Assembly (NCBI GenBank): GCA_015066705.1
Contig: SVNV01000002.1
Location: forward strand, 1-64,000
Source of the DNA: Ruminococcus sp.
Lineage (GTDB): Bacteria > Bacillota > Clostridia > Oscillospirales > Ruminococcaceae
Direction: 5' to 3'
Length of the DNA: 64,000 nucleotides
Shown here one piece after another: positions 1 through 10,800 of this stretch. Position 1 is the first letter of the stretch. The number at the start of each line of letters is the position of its first letter. The position numbers and the translations under genes are program-made. The notes below the pieces were generated by a model. It saw nothing but the letters and a program-made list of their open reading frames with translations. It did not search any database and was not told the origin of the DNA.

Positions 1-1
1 C

Positions 2-169
2 GAACTGCTGCGAGTGTTCATCCGCAGAATAGAGGTGTACGAGAAGTTCGAGAAATATTCCCGAACAGCAGGCAACCCGATCCGCATACACTACGCCTTC
101 CGACTGCCCGAACAGGAAGGCATCCCTGCCATCGAAGTCCTCACACAACCTACTGCAAAAACCGCATAA
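2..169 (+). CDS. C-terminal end of a probable site-specific serine recombinase (5' truncated by window)
   Basis: An open frame runs in from the window edge and ends at TAA 167-169, giving about 55 residues. The segment LLRVFIRRIEVYEKFEKYSR followed by an IRIHYAF strand resembles the C-terminal DUF4368-type tail of large serine recombinases from clostridial conjugative and integrative elements (family resemblance from memory). It is clearly richer in G+C than the genes that follow and prefers C-ending codons (ATC, TTC, CCC, GAC), unlike its neighbours, which suggests it belongs to a transferred element lying to the left. The catalytic domain is outside the window, so the call is tentative. Confidence 0.5.
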   Translation, partial: ELLRVFIRRIEVYEKFEKYSRTAGNPIRIHYAFRLPEQEGIPAIEVLTQPTAKTA

Positions 170-176
170 AAAGTAA

Positions 177-206
177 TAACCGGAAGGTTTTTACACCTTC
201 CGGTTA
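177..206. terminator. 12-bp perfect hairpin between convergent genes
   Basis: Bases 177-188 pair perfectly with 195-206 around a 6-nt loop. It sits directly after the recombinase stop and downstream of the minus-strand lipoprotein gene. On the minus strand the stem is followed by a T-rich stretch, on the plus strand only weakly, so it probably terminates mainly leftward transcription. Confidence 0.55.
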
Positions 207-271
207 CATACCACCCACTAATTCTCCGTTAAGAACATCACGGAAATCGGAAAGGGGTTTTCGCTATTTGT

Positions 272-1330
272 TTACCAATCGTGGTCAGCCCATTCGCTTA
301 CTGCATAGTCGATTTCTTCCTCTGTGTAGCCTTCTGCTCTGAGGGTATTCTTTACATCAGCAATGCTGCTGAAATCCCACACATGTCTGAAAACATATCC
401 GCTTGCGTTATCTTTCCAGTCAAAGTCGCAATTCTTAATAGCGTACTTGATTTCATCTTCTGTGAATTTTTCATCTCTTAACATCTGTTTGTAATCATTT
501 TTAGATGTAAGTCTGTCATAGGTCTGATTATTCAGATATTCACATGCACGCCTGTTCCAGTCAATACCAAGATTTTCTATACCATACTGAATTTCGTCCC
601 AAAAGAAATGACCATCGCCAACGCAGTTTTCCAAGCCAACTCTTGATTCCGGATATCCACCCTGATTATCAATCTGTCTGATGTAATTCAAAGCAAGCTT
701 ATTCCAGTCAACATCTGCATTGTCTATTGCATAATCAACTTCTTCAAGCTTGAATTCCAATACAACTTCAAGCTCCTGACGGATTGATACTCTGTGATGA
801 CAATAGCTTTCGTCCTTTGAAACTGTCACAGCAGCAAGACAGGCTTCCTTCTTGTAATCGGTATCAAAAGACCATACAGCCTGGTCGATATCCTGTTCTT
901 TAAACTTTGCTTCAGTAAGCTCTGTTCTGAGCATTGCAACACTGTATCCTGTGTTATTGATACGTTTTTCGATGAAAATTTTAGCTTGTTCAACCCAGTC
1001 GGTTTTGTCAAAAGCATTAGCTGCCACGGTTCCCCAGGATTCAAAACCTTCTTCACGAAGCTTGTCTTTAAGACCTTCATATGAGTAGCCTTCCTTGAGA
1101 AGCTCATTCATTCTTGTTTCACATTTCGCACGGTCCTCTTCATAACCCTCAGGCAACTCCATACCTGCATTATTTGCACCAAGATTAGGATTTGCAATAT
1201 TAGGGTCACCGTTAACAGAATTATCTGCTCCACCATTTTCTGTTGCAGGCAGGTCATTTCCACAGCCTGCAAGCATAAGCATACAAGCCACGCAAAGCAA
1301 CGATACTAAATATCTGATATATTTTTTCAT
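272..1330 (-). CDS. Ltp-family surface lipoprotein
   Basis: The 352-residue product starts with a lipoprotein signal peptide (MKKYIRYL, a hydrophobic core, lipobox LAGC with Cys23). The rest is built from repeats of the Ltp (host cell surface-exposed lipoprotein) type, with a helix like WNKLALNYI followed by an LRxEgFTeeEIdYAi unit, seen about six times; the last is near the C-terminus (LRAEGYTEEEIDYAV). The start at 1330 is chosen because GAGGTGAT lies just upstream and the signal peptide begins there; an upstream in-frame start would add an implausible extension. Ltp proteins in phages block superinfection, but chromosomal copies are common in Firmicutes and their role is unknown. Its place beside a recombinase tail leaves open that it is element cargo. 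Confidence 0.75.
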   Translation of the reverse strand: MKKYIRYLVSLLCVACMLMLAGCGNDLPATENGGADNSVNGDPNIANPNLGANNAGMELPEGYEEDRAKCETRMNELLKEGYSYEGLKDKLREEGFESWGTVAANAFDKTDWVEQAKIFIEKRINNTGYSVAMLRTELTEAKFKEQDIDQAVWSFDTDYKKEACLAAVTVSKDESYCHHRVSIRQELEVVLEFKLEEVDYAIDNADVDWNKLALNYIRQIDNQGGYPESRVGLENCVGDGHFFWDEIQYGIENLGIDWNRRACEYLNNQTYDRLTSKNDYKQMLRDEKFTEDEIKYAIKNCDFDWKDNASGYVFRHVWDFSSIADVKNTLRAEGYTEEEIDYAVSEWADHDW

Positions 1331-1460
1331 ATGTATCACCTCATATGTATATTTTATAAATAAATTATACAACACAAATCAACAAAAGTCAACATAATTT
1401 GTCTAAATTAGATAATAAACCTTTTTGAATAATTATAAATTCAAATATTTCAAAAAAAAT

Positions 1461-1722
1461 CCCCACTCGCCTTAAGGTGAGTGGTCATAAAGAAGTATTA
1501 CACGGACTTATTGAGGAAAACCCTTTTGAAAAAGGGTTATTCCTCAAGCTCCTTTCCTAAAACTTTCAATTTAAAATCCCATACGGGACAAAACGTCCTG
1601 TATGGGATTTTATACTAAAAGTCTTTGGATGGGGGCTCGGGGGATAACCTTTCTTCAGAAAGGTTTCCTTCGATAAATTCATATAATATACTTCTATATG
1701 GCTACCTACCTTATGAGTGGGG
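1461..1722. repeat. MITE-like foldback element, 262 bp, with imperfect terminal inverted repeats
   Basis: The segment begins CCCCACTC and ends GAGTGGGG. The inverted similarity continues inward imperfectly for about 40 bp (AGAAGTAT at 1491-1498 against its complement near 1688-1695). Inside are three strong hairpins: 1511-1547 (about 17 bp with one bulge), 1572-1612 (18 bp with one G-U) and 1646-1665 (9 bp, loop of 2). There is no ORF. This accounts for most of the gap between the lipoprotein and pgcA. I see no obvious target-site duplication. It could be a non-autonomous transposable element or a long structured 3' UTR of pgcA. Confidence 0.6.
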
Positions 1723-1732
1723 AAGTTATTAT

Positions 1733-3451
1733 TTAGAAACCAAGAATTGCCTTGAAATCTTCTGAAATCTTAACTTCAAGAGCTTCAGCTTCAGCCCTTG
1801 TAGCACCGATAGTTGTGTAGTAAGCCTTAATTTTAGGCTCTGTTCCTGAAGGTCTGATAATAACCTTAGCACCTTCTTCAAGTTCAAATGTCAAAACGTC
1901 TGACTTAGGAAGTGTGATATCCTTCTTTTCGCCTGTGATGTAATTTGTGTAAGATGAAGCTACATAGTCAGCGAATGCTACAACCTTGAGCCCTCCGATT
2001 TCCTTAGGGCCATTTGTTCTGAGGCTGCTCATAATTTCCTGCATTCTTTCCATACCGCTTGCACCTTCGCAGGTAAATGACTTCTGTGTCTGAACATAGT
2101 TTCCGTACTGATTGTACATATTTTCTCTTGCCTGGAGGAGGGAAATACCCTTTGTTCTGTAAAATGCAGCCATTTCGCAGATAAGCATTGAAGCAACAAC
2201 AGCGTCCTTGTCTCTTACATATGAGCCAGCGAGGTAGCCGTAGCTTTCTTCAAATCCAAAAACATATCTGTTTTCTTCGCCCTTGTCTTCAAGGAAACCA
2301 ATCTGTTCGCCGATAAACTTGAATCCTGTAAGAACTTCTCTCAGTTCAACGTTATATTCAGCAGCAATCTTATTACAGATGTCTGTTGAAACGATTGTCT
2401 TAACTGCAACCGGTCTTTCAGGCATTGTGCCATTAGCTGTTCTTTCCTGGAAGATGTATTTCATAAGCATTGCGCCTACTTCATTACCGGTAAAGAGAAC
2501 GTAATCACCATTCGGGTCAGGAACAGCAATACCAACTCTGTCACAGTCAGGGTCTGTTGCAAGAAGAAGGTCAGGCTTTACTTTGTCACAGTATTCAAGA
2601 CCCTTGAGAAGTGCTTCCTTGATTTCAGGGTTAGGATAAGGACAAGTAGGGAAGTTTCCGTCAGGATTCTCCTGTTCCTTTACAATAGTAACATCCTTGA
2701 TTCCGATTCTGTCAAGAATAGCTCTTACAGGCTTGTTTCCTGCACCGTTAAGAGGTGTGTAAACAACCTTGAGACCACTGTCTGCAACAAGCTCAGTGTG
2801 AACGCCCTGTTCTGAAACCTTTTCAAGGTATCTGTCAATGACGTCCTGTGAAATATAGTTAATCATTCCGCTTGCAAGACCGTCCTCAAAGCTTATAAGC
2901 TTTGCACCGTCAAACATAGGAACATCCTTTATTTTTCCGATAACTGTTTCAGCAACCTCAAGAGTAATCTGACAACCGTCTTCACCATAAACCTTGTAGC
3001 CGTTGTATTTAGCAGGGTTGTGTGAAGCAGTAACAACGATACCTGCGCTACACTTCAAATCTCTTACAGCCCATGAAAGCATAGGTGTAGGCATAAGTTC
3101 ATTGTAAAGATGAACCTTGATTCCGTTTGCAGCCAGAACTCTTGCTGCTTCCTTTGCAAAAACGTCTGACTTGATTCTGCTGTCGTGTGCAATAGCAACA
3201 GAGCCATTTTCAAAAGAACCGTTAACGTAATCAGCAAGTCCCTGAGTAGCTCTTCTGATTGTGTAAACGTTAAGTCTGTATGAGCCGGCACCGATAACGC
3301 CTCTCAGACCACCTGTGCCGAATTCCAAATCTCTGTAAAATCTGTCGAGAATGGCTTCGTCGTCGCCTTCGATTGATTTGAGCTCAGCCTGTAAGTCTGC
3401 GTCATCAACAGCCTTTTCGCACCACAATGCGTATAATTCCTTATCAGTCAT
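1733..3451 (-). CDS. pgcA: phospho-sugar mutase (phosphoglucomutase)
   Basis: A 572-residue alpha-D-phosphohexomutase, close to the length of Bacillus PgcA. It interconverts glucose-6-phosphate and glucose-1-phosphate in the cytosol. All four family signatures are visible: the phosphoserine loop TASHNP, the metal-binding DPDCDR, the sugar-binding GFEESYGYL and the phosphate-binding RPSGTEPKIKAYY near the C-terminus. The start is supported by GAAAGGATTG upstream. It is monocistronic. The substrate feeds the glgC/glgD pyrophosphorylase encoded at 55-57 kb, so it probably links glycolysis to glycogen. Phosphomannomutase activity cannot be excluded from sequence. Confidence 0.93.
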   Translation of the reverse strand: MTDKELYALWCEKAVDDADLQAELKSIEGDDEAILDRFYRDLEFGTGGLRGVIGAGSYRLNVYTIRRATQGLADYVNGSFENGSVAIAHDSRIKSDVFAKEAARVLAANGIKVHLYNELMPTPMLSWAVRDLKCSAGIVVTASHNPAKYNGYKVYGEDGCQITLEVAETVIGKIKDVPMFDGAKLISFEDGLASGMINYISQDVIDRYLEKVSEQGVHTELVADSGLKVVYTPLNGAGNKPVRAILDRIGIKDVTIVKEQENPDGNFPTCPYPNPEIKEALLKGLEYCDKVKPDLLLATDPDCDRVGIAVPDPNGDYVLFTGNEVGAMLMKYIFQERTANGTMPERPVAVKTIVSTDICNKIAAEYNVELREVLTGFKFIGEQIGFLEDKGEENRYVFGFEESYGYLAGSYVRDKDAVVASMLICEMAAFYRTKGISLLQARENMYNQYGNYVQTQKSFTCEGASGMERMQEIMSSLRTNGPKEIGGLKVVAFADYVASSYTNYITGEKKDITLPKSDVLTFELEEGAKVIIRPSGTEPKIKAYYTTIGATRAEAEALEVKISEDFKAILGF

Positions 3452-3522
3452 TATATTTCAATCCTTTCAAAAGGTTATTTACCTTATTAAAAAACAGTCA
3501 CCCACAATAGAGTGTATTCTAT

Positions 3523-3550
3523 ATTATACCATAAAAATCAAAAGTTGCAA
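3523..3550 (-). promoter_or_regulatory. pgcA promoter
   Basis: On the minus strand TTGCAA (3545-3550) and TATAAT (3523-3528) are separated by 16 bp, about 70 nt upstream of the pgcA start. It diverges from the rpoB promoter; the 230 bp between them (3551-3784) are very A/T-rich and I see no gene there. Confidence 0.7.
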
Positions 3551-3784
3551 CACTTAATAAGCATTTTTAACTTTTTATCTACACTTCATCGTTTTTATTG
3601 AAAGATTTTTTGTTAAAATCAATGAAAATTATCGGAAAAATATGCATAATCAAAAATAAAAACTGCATTTTTAAGCTAAAAAAATGAAACTTAAAAAACT
3701 ATTTTGTGAAATTGCATAAAAAACAGTGATAAAACCACTTCATAGTAGTAAAAATAACGTATTAAAAAAATGCTGAAAAATCCC

Positions 3785-3813
3785 TTGACATTTGACTTTA
3801 AATATAGTATACT
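3785..3813 (+). promoter_or_regulatory. rpoBC promoter
   Basis: TTGACA (3785-3790) and TATACT (3808-3813) with the ideal 17-bp spacer. It predicts a leader of about 190 nt before rpoB. Its presence shows rpoBC can be transcribed on its own, without the rplJL genes that usually precede it. Confidence 0.85.
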
Positions 3814-3946
3814 TGTAAAATGTATCAATATGGAATTTTATGCCCCTACTGACAAAAAGGTGCGATAAAATTAACGTGAAAAATACACAGTTTTTCGTGA
3901 TTTTTTGTGGAAAAAGCATAGATTTCCGATATGATGAGAATTTTAA

Positions 3947-3973
3947 CTTTTGCAATTAACGTTGTTGCAAAAG
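3947..3973 (+). promoter_or_regulatory. hairpin in the rpoB leader
   Basis: CTTTTGCAA at 3947-3955 pairs perfectly with TTGCAAAAG at 3965-3973 (9-nt loop). It lies just before the AAGGAG ribosome binding site (3992-3997). No T-run follows, so it is not a plain terminator; it could be an RNA-stability or translational element. Function is inference only. Confidence 0.4.
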
Positions 3974-4008
3974 ATGAAGTTATTATTTTACAAGGAGTGA
4001 TTCAGCCT

Positions 4009-7000
4009 ATGGTAAATGTCAAGGACGTGAAGCTTGGCAAAAACACACGTAAAAGTTTTGCTAAGATTAATGAAATCTTGGAAATGCCAAATCTTATCGA
4101 GGTACAGAAGAATTCTTACAAGTGGTTCATTGATGAAGGACTGAGAGAGGTATTCAGAGATGTAGGAACCATCACAGATTACAACGGTATTCTCGAACTC
4201 AATTTCGTGGATTTCAGAATCGACGAAACTCCGAAGTACACAGTTGCAGAATGTAAGGAAAGAGACGTTACTTATTCTGCTGCACTCAGAGTTACTGCAA
4301 GACTTAACAACACCGAAACAGGCGAAATTAAGGAAAGCGAAGTATATATGGGCGATTTTCCGCTTATGACAGACAGCGGAACATTCGTTATTAACGGAGC
4401 TGAACGAGTTATCGTATCACAGCTTGTCCGTTCACCTGGCGTTTATTACGCAGTTGAAAAGGATAAGACAGGTAAGGACCTCTTTAAGTCAACTGTTATT
4501 CCTAACAGAGGTGCCTGGCTTGAATACGAAATGGATTCAAACGACGTTGTTTACGTTAGAATTGATAAAAACAGAAAGATTCCTCTTACAACATTCCTCC
4601 GTTCACTGGGACTTGGAACAAACGAACAGCTTGAGGACGTTTTCTGTAATGACCATAGACTTAACCAGACTATCCTTCTCCAGAAGGACCAGACTGTAAA
4701 TAGAGAAGAAGCTCTTCTTGAGGTTTATAAGAAGCTTCGTCCGGGCGAACCGCCAACGGTTGACAGTGCTGAAACTCATCTTAACAATCTCTTCTTTGAT
4801 GCAAGAAGATACGACCTTTCACGTTTCGGTCGTTATAAATATAATAAGAAGCTCGGTATTGCTTCAAGACTTGCAGGCCACATTCTTTCAAGAGACGTAA
4901 TCAATCCGCTTACAGGTGAGATTATGGCTCAGGCTGGCGAGCTCATCAAGTATGACAGAGCTGTTGAAATCGAAGCTGCAGGTGTTTACGAGGTATTCGT
5001 AACTGTTGAAGTTAAGGAATTTGTAAACATCAATGGCGAAAATACTGTTAGAACTGATAATAAGGAAGTTAAGATTATCGGTAACGGAATGGTTGATATC
5101 AATAAGTATATCGACTTTGACGTAACAGAATATGGTATCAATGAAAAGGTATCTTTCAAGGCTCTTAAGGAAATCCTTGATACTTGCGAAAGCGAAGAAG
5201 AAATCAGAGAAAATATCAAGCTGAGAGCTGATGACCTCGTTCCAAAGCATATCACTCTTGATGATATCTATGCTTCAGTTTCATACTTCCTTAATCTTTG
5301 TGAAGGCGTAGGTCTTGTAGACGATATCGACCACCTCGGAAACAGACGTATCCGTTCAGTAGGCGAACTTCTTCAGAACCAGTTCAGAATCGGTTTCACA
5401 AGAATGGAAAGAGTTGTTCGTGAAAGAATGAACACTCAGTCACAGGAAACAGATGTAATCACTCCTGCTGCACTCATCAATATCAGACCTATTACTGCTG
5501 CAATCAAGGAATTCTTCGGTTCATCACCACTTTCACAGTTCATGGACCAGAATAACCCGCTTGCTGAGCTTACACATAAGAGAAGACTTTCAGCTCTCGG
5601 TCCTGGCGGTCTTTCAAGAGACAGAGCCGGATTTGAAGTTCGAGACGTACACTACTCACACTATGGTAGAATGTGTCCTATCGAAACTCCTGAAGGTCCT
5701 AACATCGGTCTTATTTCTTACCTTGCATCATTTGCAAGAATTAACGAATATGGCTTTATTGAAGCTCCATACAGAAAGATTGATAAGAAAACAGGTAAGG
5801 TAACTGAAGAAGTTGTTTATATGACAGCTGACGTAGAAGATAACTATGTTGTTGCTCCTGCAAATGAACCTCTCAATGAAGACGGTACTTTTGCTAAGAA
5901 GAGAGTAAACGGACGTTACCGTGACCAGATTTCAGAATTTGACAGCGACCAGATTGACTTTGTTGACGTTTCACCAAGAATGATGGTATCAGTAGCTACT
6001 GCTTGTATCCCATTCCTTGAAAACGACGACGCAAACCGTGCCCTCATGGGTTCAAACATGCAGCGTCAGGCTGTTCCGCTTCTTAAGACAGAATCACCAA
6101 TCGTTGGTACAGGTATGGAATATAAGGCTTGTGTTGACTCAGGTGTTGCTGTTGTTTCAGATAAGGCAGGTATTGTTGAAAGCGTTGACGCTGATAAGAT
6201 TGTTGTTAAGGAAGATGACGGAAATATCCGTACCTATAACCTTACAAAGTTCAAGCGTTCAAATGCCGGTACTTGTACAAACCAGAGACCTATCGTTGAT
6301 AAGGGTGAGAGAATTGAAGCTCATCAGGTAATCGGTGACGGTCCTGCTACCTGCAATGGTGAACTTTCTCTCGGTAAGAATGCCCTCATCGGCTTTATGA
6401 CTTGGGAAGGTTATAACTACGAAGACGCGGTTCTTCTTAATGAAAACCTTGTTAAGGAAGACAGATATACTTCAATTCATATCGAAGAATACGAAATTGA
6501 GTGCCGTGATACCAAGCTCGGACCTGAGGAAATCACAAGAGATATTCCAAACGTAGGTGAGGACGCTCTTAAGGACCTCGATGAAAACGGTATCATCAGA
6601 ATCGGTGCAGAAGTTCGTTCAGGCGATATTCTCGTAGGTAAGGTTACACCAAAGGGTGAAACTGAGCTTACTGCTGAAGAAAGACTCTTAAGAGCTATTT
6701 TCGGTGAAAAGGCAAGAGAAGTAAGAGATAATTCTCTTAAGGTACCACACGGCGAAGCTGGTATTGTTATCGACGTAAAGGTATTTACAAGAGATAACTG
6801 TGATGAGCTTTCACCTGGAGTTAATATGCTCGTAAGATGCTATATTGCACAGAAGAGAAAGATTTCTGTCGGCGACAAGATGGCCGGTCGTCACGGTAAT
6901 AAGGGTGTAGTTTCAAGAATTCTTCCACAGGAAGATATGCCGTTCCTTGAAGACGGAACTCCACTTGATATCGTTCTTAACCCTCTCGGCGTACCTTCAC

Positions 7001-7767
7001 GTATGAACATCGGACAGGTACTTGAAGTTCACCTTGGTATGGCTGCTAAGGCTCTCGGCTGGAAGATTATGACACCTGTATTTGACGGTGCTCACGAAGA
7101 CGACATCAGAGCTTGCTTTAAGCTTGCGGGTATGTCAGAAGACGGAAAAACAACTCTTTACGACGGAAGAACAGGTGAAAAGTTCGACAACAGAGTAACA
7201 GTAGGTTATATGTACTACCTTAAGCTCCATCACCTCGTTGACGATAAGATTCACGCACGTTCAGTTGGTCCGTACTCACTTGTAACTCAGCAGCCACTTG
7301 GTGGTAAGGCTCAGTTCGGTGGACAGAGATTCGGAGAAATGGAAGTTTGGGCTCTTGAAGCATACGGAGCTGCATATACACTTCAGGAAATCCTTACAGT
7401 CAAGTCTGACGATACAGTAGGTAGAGTTAAGACTTATGAGGCAATCGTTAAGGGTCAGAATGTTCCTAAGCCGGGCGTTCCTGAATCCTTCAAGGTTCTT
7501 ATTAAGGAACTTCAGTCACTTTGCCTTGATGTTAAGGTTTATAACGTAAATAACGAAGAAATCGACCTCAAGCAGTCATTTGATGACGATGATGATTTTG
7601 TACCGAATAATTCATCAGCAGATGAGGATATGGATTTCAGCCTTGACGAAGGCGACCTCAGCGACGGATTTATGGCAGAGGACGAGGACGGAGTTTCAGA
7701 ACTCGACCTCGATACTGATGACTTCGACGACGAGATGAGCGGAGATTATTTCGACGAAGAAGAATAA
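4009..7767 (+). CDS. rpoB: DNA-directed RNA polymerase subunit beta
   Basis: The 1252-residue beta subunit of RNA polymerase. The start [10 protein letters not shown] at 4009 is preceded by AAGGAG at 3992-3997 and fits the usual Firmicute N-terminus; an in-frame ATG at 3931 would add 26 atypical residues. The rifampicin region reads [20 protein letters not shown], with Pro507 where E. coli has Gln510. The catalytic-centre stretch [15 protein letters not shown] is intact. The last 60 or so residues form a strongly acidic tail (many D/E, ending DYFDEEE) that E. coli RpoB lacks. rpoC follows after 47 bp in the same operon. Confidence 0.98.
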   Translation: MVNVKDVKLGKNTRKSFAKINEILEMPNLIEVQKNSYKWFIDEGLREVFRDVGTITDYNGILELNFVDFRIDETPKYTVAECKERDVTYSAALRVTARLNNTETGEIKESEVYMGDFPLMTDSGTFVINGAERVIVSQLVRSPGVYYAVEKDKTGKDLFKSTVIPNRGAWLEYEMDSNDVVYVRIDKNRKIPLTTFLRSLGLGTNEQLEDVFCNDHRLNQTILLQKDQTVNREEALLEVYKKLRPGEPPTVDSAETHLNNLFFDARRYDLSRFGRYKYNKKLGIASRLAGHILSRDVINPLTGEIMAQAGELIKYDRAVEIEAAGVYEVFVTVEVKEFVNINGENTVRTDNKEVKIIGNGMVDINKYIDFDVTEYGINEKVSFKALKEILDTCESEEEIRENIKLRADDLVPKHITLDDIYASVSYFLNLCEGVGLVDDIDHLGNRRIRSVGELLQNQFRIGFTRMERVVRERMNTQSQETDVITPAALINIRPITAAIKEFFGSSPLSQFMDQNNPLAELTHKRRLSALGPGGLSRDRAGFEVRDVHYSHYGRMCPIETPEGPNIGLISYLASFARINEYGFIEAPYRKIDKKTGKVTEEVVYMTADVEDNYVVAPANEPLNEDGTFAKKRVNGRYRDQISEFDSDQIDFVDVSPRMMVSVATACIPFLENDDANRALMGSNMQRQAVPLLKTESPIVGTGMEYKACVDSGVAVVSDKAGIVESVDADKIVVKEDDGNIRTYNLTKFKRSNAGTCTNQRPIVDKGERIEAHQVIGDGPATCNGELSLGKNALIGFMTWEGYNYEDAVLLNENLVKEDRYTSIHIEEYEIECRDTKLGPEEITRDIPNVGEDALKDLDENGIIRIGAEVRSGDILVGKVTPKGETELTAEERLLRAIFGEKAREVRDNSLKVPHGEAGIVIDVKVFTRDNCDELSPGVNMLVRCYIAQKRKISVGDKMAGRHGNKGVVSRILPQEDMPFLEDGTPLDIVLNPLGVPSRMNIGQVLEVHLGMAAKALGWKIMTPVFDGAHEDDIRACFKLAGMSEDGKTTLYDGRTGEKFDNRVTVGYMYYLKLHHLVDDKIHARSVGPYSLVTQQPLGGKAQFGGQRFGEMEVWALEAYGAAYTLQEILTVKSDDTVGRVKTYEAIVKGQNVPKPGVPESFKVLIKELQSLCLDVKVYNVNNEEIDLKQSFDDDDDFVPNNSSADEDMDFSLDEGDLSDGFMAEDEDGVSELDLDTDDFDDEMSGDYFDEEE

Positions 7768-7814
7768 GACCATATGAAGCAAACTTTTATTTCTAAAGGA
7801 AGAAGGGTCGTATA

Positions 7815-10800
7815 TTGGAATTTAATACTTTTGAATCAATAAAGATTGGTCTTGCGTCACCTGACCAGATTAGAGAATGGTCATACGGTGTCGTTGAAAG
7901 ACCGGAAACAATAAATTACAGAACTCAGAAGCCTGAACGTGACGGTCTTTTCTGTGAAAGAATTTTCGGACCTTCAAAGGATTGGGAATGTCACTGCGGA
8001 AAGTATAAGAAAATCCGCTTTAAGGGTAAAGTGTGTGAACGCTGTGGAGTTGAAGTTACCAGAGCAAAGGTAAGAAGAGAAAGAATGGGACACATCGAGC
8101 TTGCTGCTCCAGTGTCACATATCTGGTACTTTAAGGGAACACCTTCAAGAATCGGACAGATTCTTGAGGTTTCTCAGAAGCGTCTTGAAGAAGTTCTTTA
8201 CTTTACAAAGTATATAGTAATCGATGCCGGAAATACCGGTATGATTAAGGGACAGCTCCTTACTGAAAAGGACTATACCGATATGCGTGAAAAGTATGAG
8301 GACGAGTTCTTTGCTATGATGGGTGCGGAAGCTATTGAGCTTATGCTTAAGGAATATGCACCTGACAGATATGAATCATTTATCGCTGGACATAAGGCGA
8401 AGTTTATCAATATCACAGGACTTGATGCTGATGATTTTGAAAAGTTCCTCTATGGCAGACAGTATCTTATTACAAGAATCGAAAATACAAAGAGCGAAGA
8501 AGAGTATGAAGTAGGACAGGTTATTTCAAGAGAAACTTACTTTGAACTTCTGAGAGCTGCTGACAGAGACAGAACAAACTATAAGGATAAGAACCCTGGC
8601 GGAGATACTGACCATATCGTTTTTGAAGCTGTAAGCAATTCAACTTACATCAAGCAGCTTTTTGACGAAAACTGGGAAGAATTCGCTAATGATGAAGCTT
8701 ATGCTGATATCGCACCTGAAAAGTGGGAAAACAACCTTAAGATGCTCTCAAATGAACTTAAGGAAGAACTTAAAGACCTTCCACACGGTCAGAAGAAGAT
8801 TAAGCTTCTTAAGAGACTTGAGATTGTTGAAGCATTCATTCAGTCAGGAAACTGCCCATCTTGGATGGTGCTTGACGTAGTACCTGTTATCCCACCAGAT
8901 ATCAGACCGATGGTTATGCTCGACGGTGGCAGATATGCTACAAGTGACCTAAATGACCTTTATAGAAGAGTTATTAACAGAAATAACCGTCTCAGAAGAA
9001 TGCTCCAGCTTGAAGCACCTGATATTATCGTAAGAAACGAAAAGAGAATGCTTCAGGAAGCTGTTGACGCTCTTATCGACAACGGCAGACACGGAAGACC
9101 TGTTACTGGCCCTAACAACAGAGCATTTAAGTCACTTTCAGATATGCTTAAGGGTAAGCAGGGACGTTTCCGTCAGAACCTTCTCGGTAAGCGTGTTGAC
9201 TACTCAGGACGTTCAGTTATCGTAGTAGGCCCTGAACTTAAGATGTATCAGTGCGGTCTTCCAAAGGAAATGGCACTTGAACTCTTTAAGCCTTTCGTAA
9301 TGAAGAGACTTGTGGATACAAACCCACAGATAAATATTAAATCAGCAAGAAAAATGGTTGACAGAGCAAGACCGGAAGTCTGGGATGCTCTCGAAAACGT
9401 AATTCAGGGACACCCTGTAATGCTTAACCGTGCGCCAACTCTTCATAGACTTGGTATTCAGGCATTTGAACCTGTTCTTGTTGAAGGTCGTGCTATCAAG
9501 CTTCACCCACTGGTATGTACAGCGTTTAACGCTGACTTCGACGGTGACCAGATGGCTGTTCACGTACCACTTTCTGCTGAAGCTCAGGCTGAAGCAAGAT
9601 TCCTTATGCTCGCTGCAAATAACCTTCTCAAGCCATCAGACGGACGTCCGGTTGCTGTTCCTTCACAGGACATGGTACTGGGTTCATATTACCTGACACT
9701 TGAAAAGAAGGGTGAAGCAGGCGAAGGTAAGGTGTTTAAGGACGTTAATGAGGCTCTTATGGCTTATGATGCAGGAGTTGTTTCACTCCACGCACCAATT
9801 AAGGTTAAGATTACTAAGACAATCGGCGAAAAGCAGGTTTCTAAACTCATTGACGCTACTGTAGGTAGACTTATTTTCAATGATAATATTCCTCAGAATC
9901 TTGGCTTTGTTGACAGAACAAATTCTGAAAAGATGTTTGACCTTGAAGTTTCATTCCTTGTAAAGAAGAAGCAGCTTTCAGAAATTATTGAAAGATGTAT
10001 CAGAATTCACGGAACAGCTACAACTTCAGAGGTTCTCGATAAGGTTAAGGCTCTCGGATTCAAGTTCTCAACAAAGGCTGCAATTACTGTTGCTGTTTGT
10101 GACGCTGAAGTTCCGGCTGCAAAGAAGGATATCCTTGCTAACGCTGATAACCTTATTGCTAAGATTGAAACTCAGTATAAGAGAGGTTATATTTCAAGAG
10201 AAGAAAAATCAAAGAAGTTTATCGAAATCTGGAATAAGGCAACTGACGAAGTTACAGATGCCCTTAAATCAGGTCTTGACCCATACAACCCAATCAATAT
10301 GATGGCTGACTCTGGTGCCCGTGGTTCTATCAACCAGATTAGACAGCTTGCAGGTATGCGTGGACTTATCGCTAATACCTCAGGTTCAACAATCGAAATG
10401 CCAATCAGAGCTAACTACCGTGAAGGTCTTAATGTACTTGAATACTTTATTTCTTCACGTGGTGCTCGTAAGGGTCTTGCCGATACAGCCCTCAGAACTG
10501 CTGACTCAGGTTACCTTACAAGAAGACTTGTTGACGTTTCACAGGACGTTATTATCTATGAAGAAGATTGTGGAACAACTTCTGGTATCGAAGTATTTGA
10601 AATCAGAAACGGTAACGAAAAGATTGAGCCACTTTCAGAAAGACTTGTTGGCAGATATCTTGTTGAAGACCTCGTAGACCCTGAAACACACGAAATTGTA
10701 GTTTCACATAATAAGCTTATGAATGAACACGACGCTAAGAGAGTATGCGAAATCCTCGAAGCTATGGGACAGACAAAGATTACTATCCGTTCTGTTCTTC

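Noticed and set aside
4888..5250. Antisense ORFs inside rpoB
   Set aside because: Overlap the conserved rpoB coding frame completely and have no start signals.
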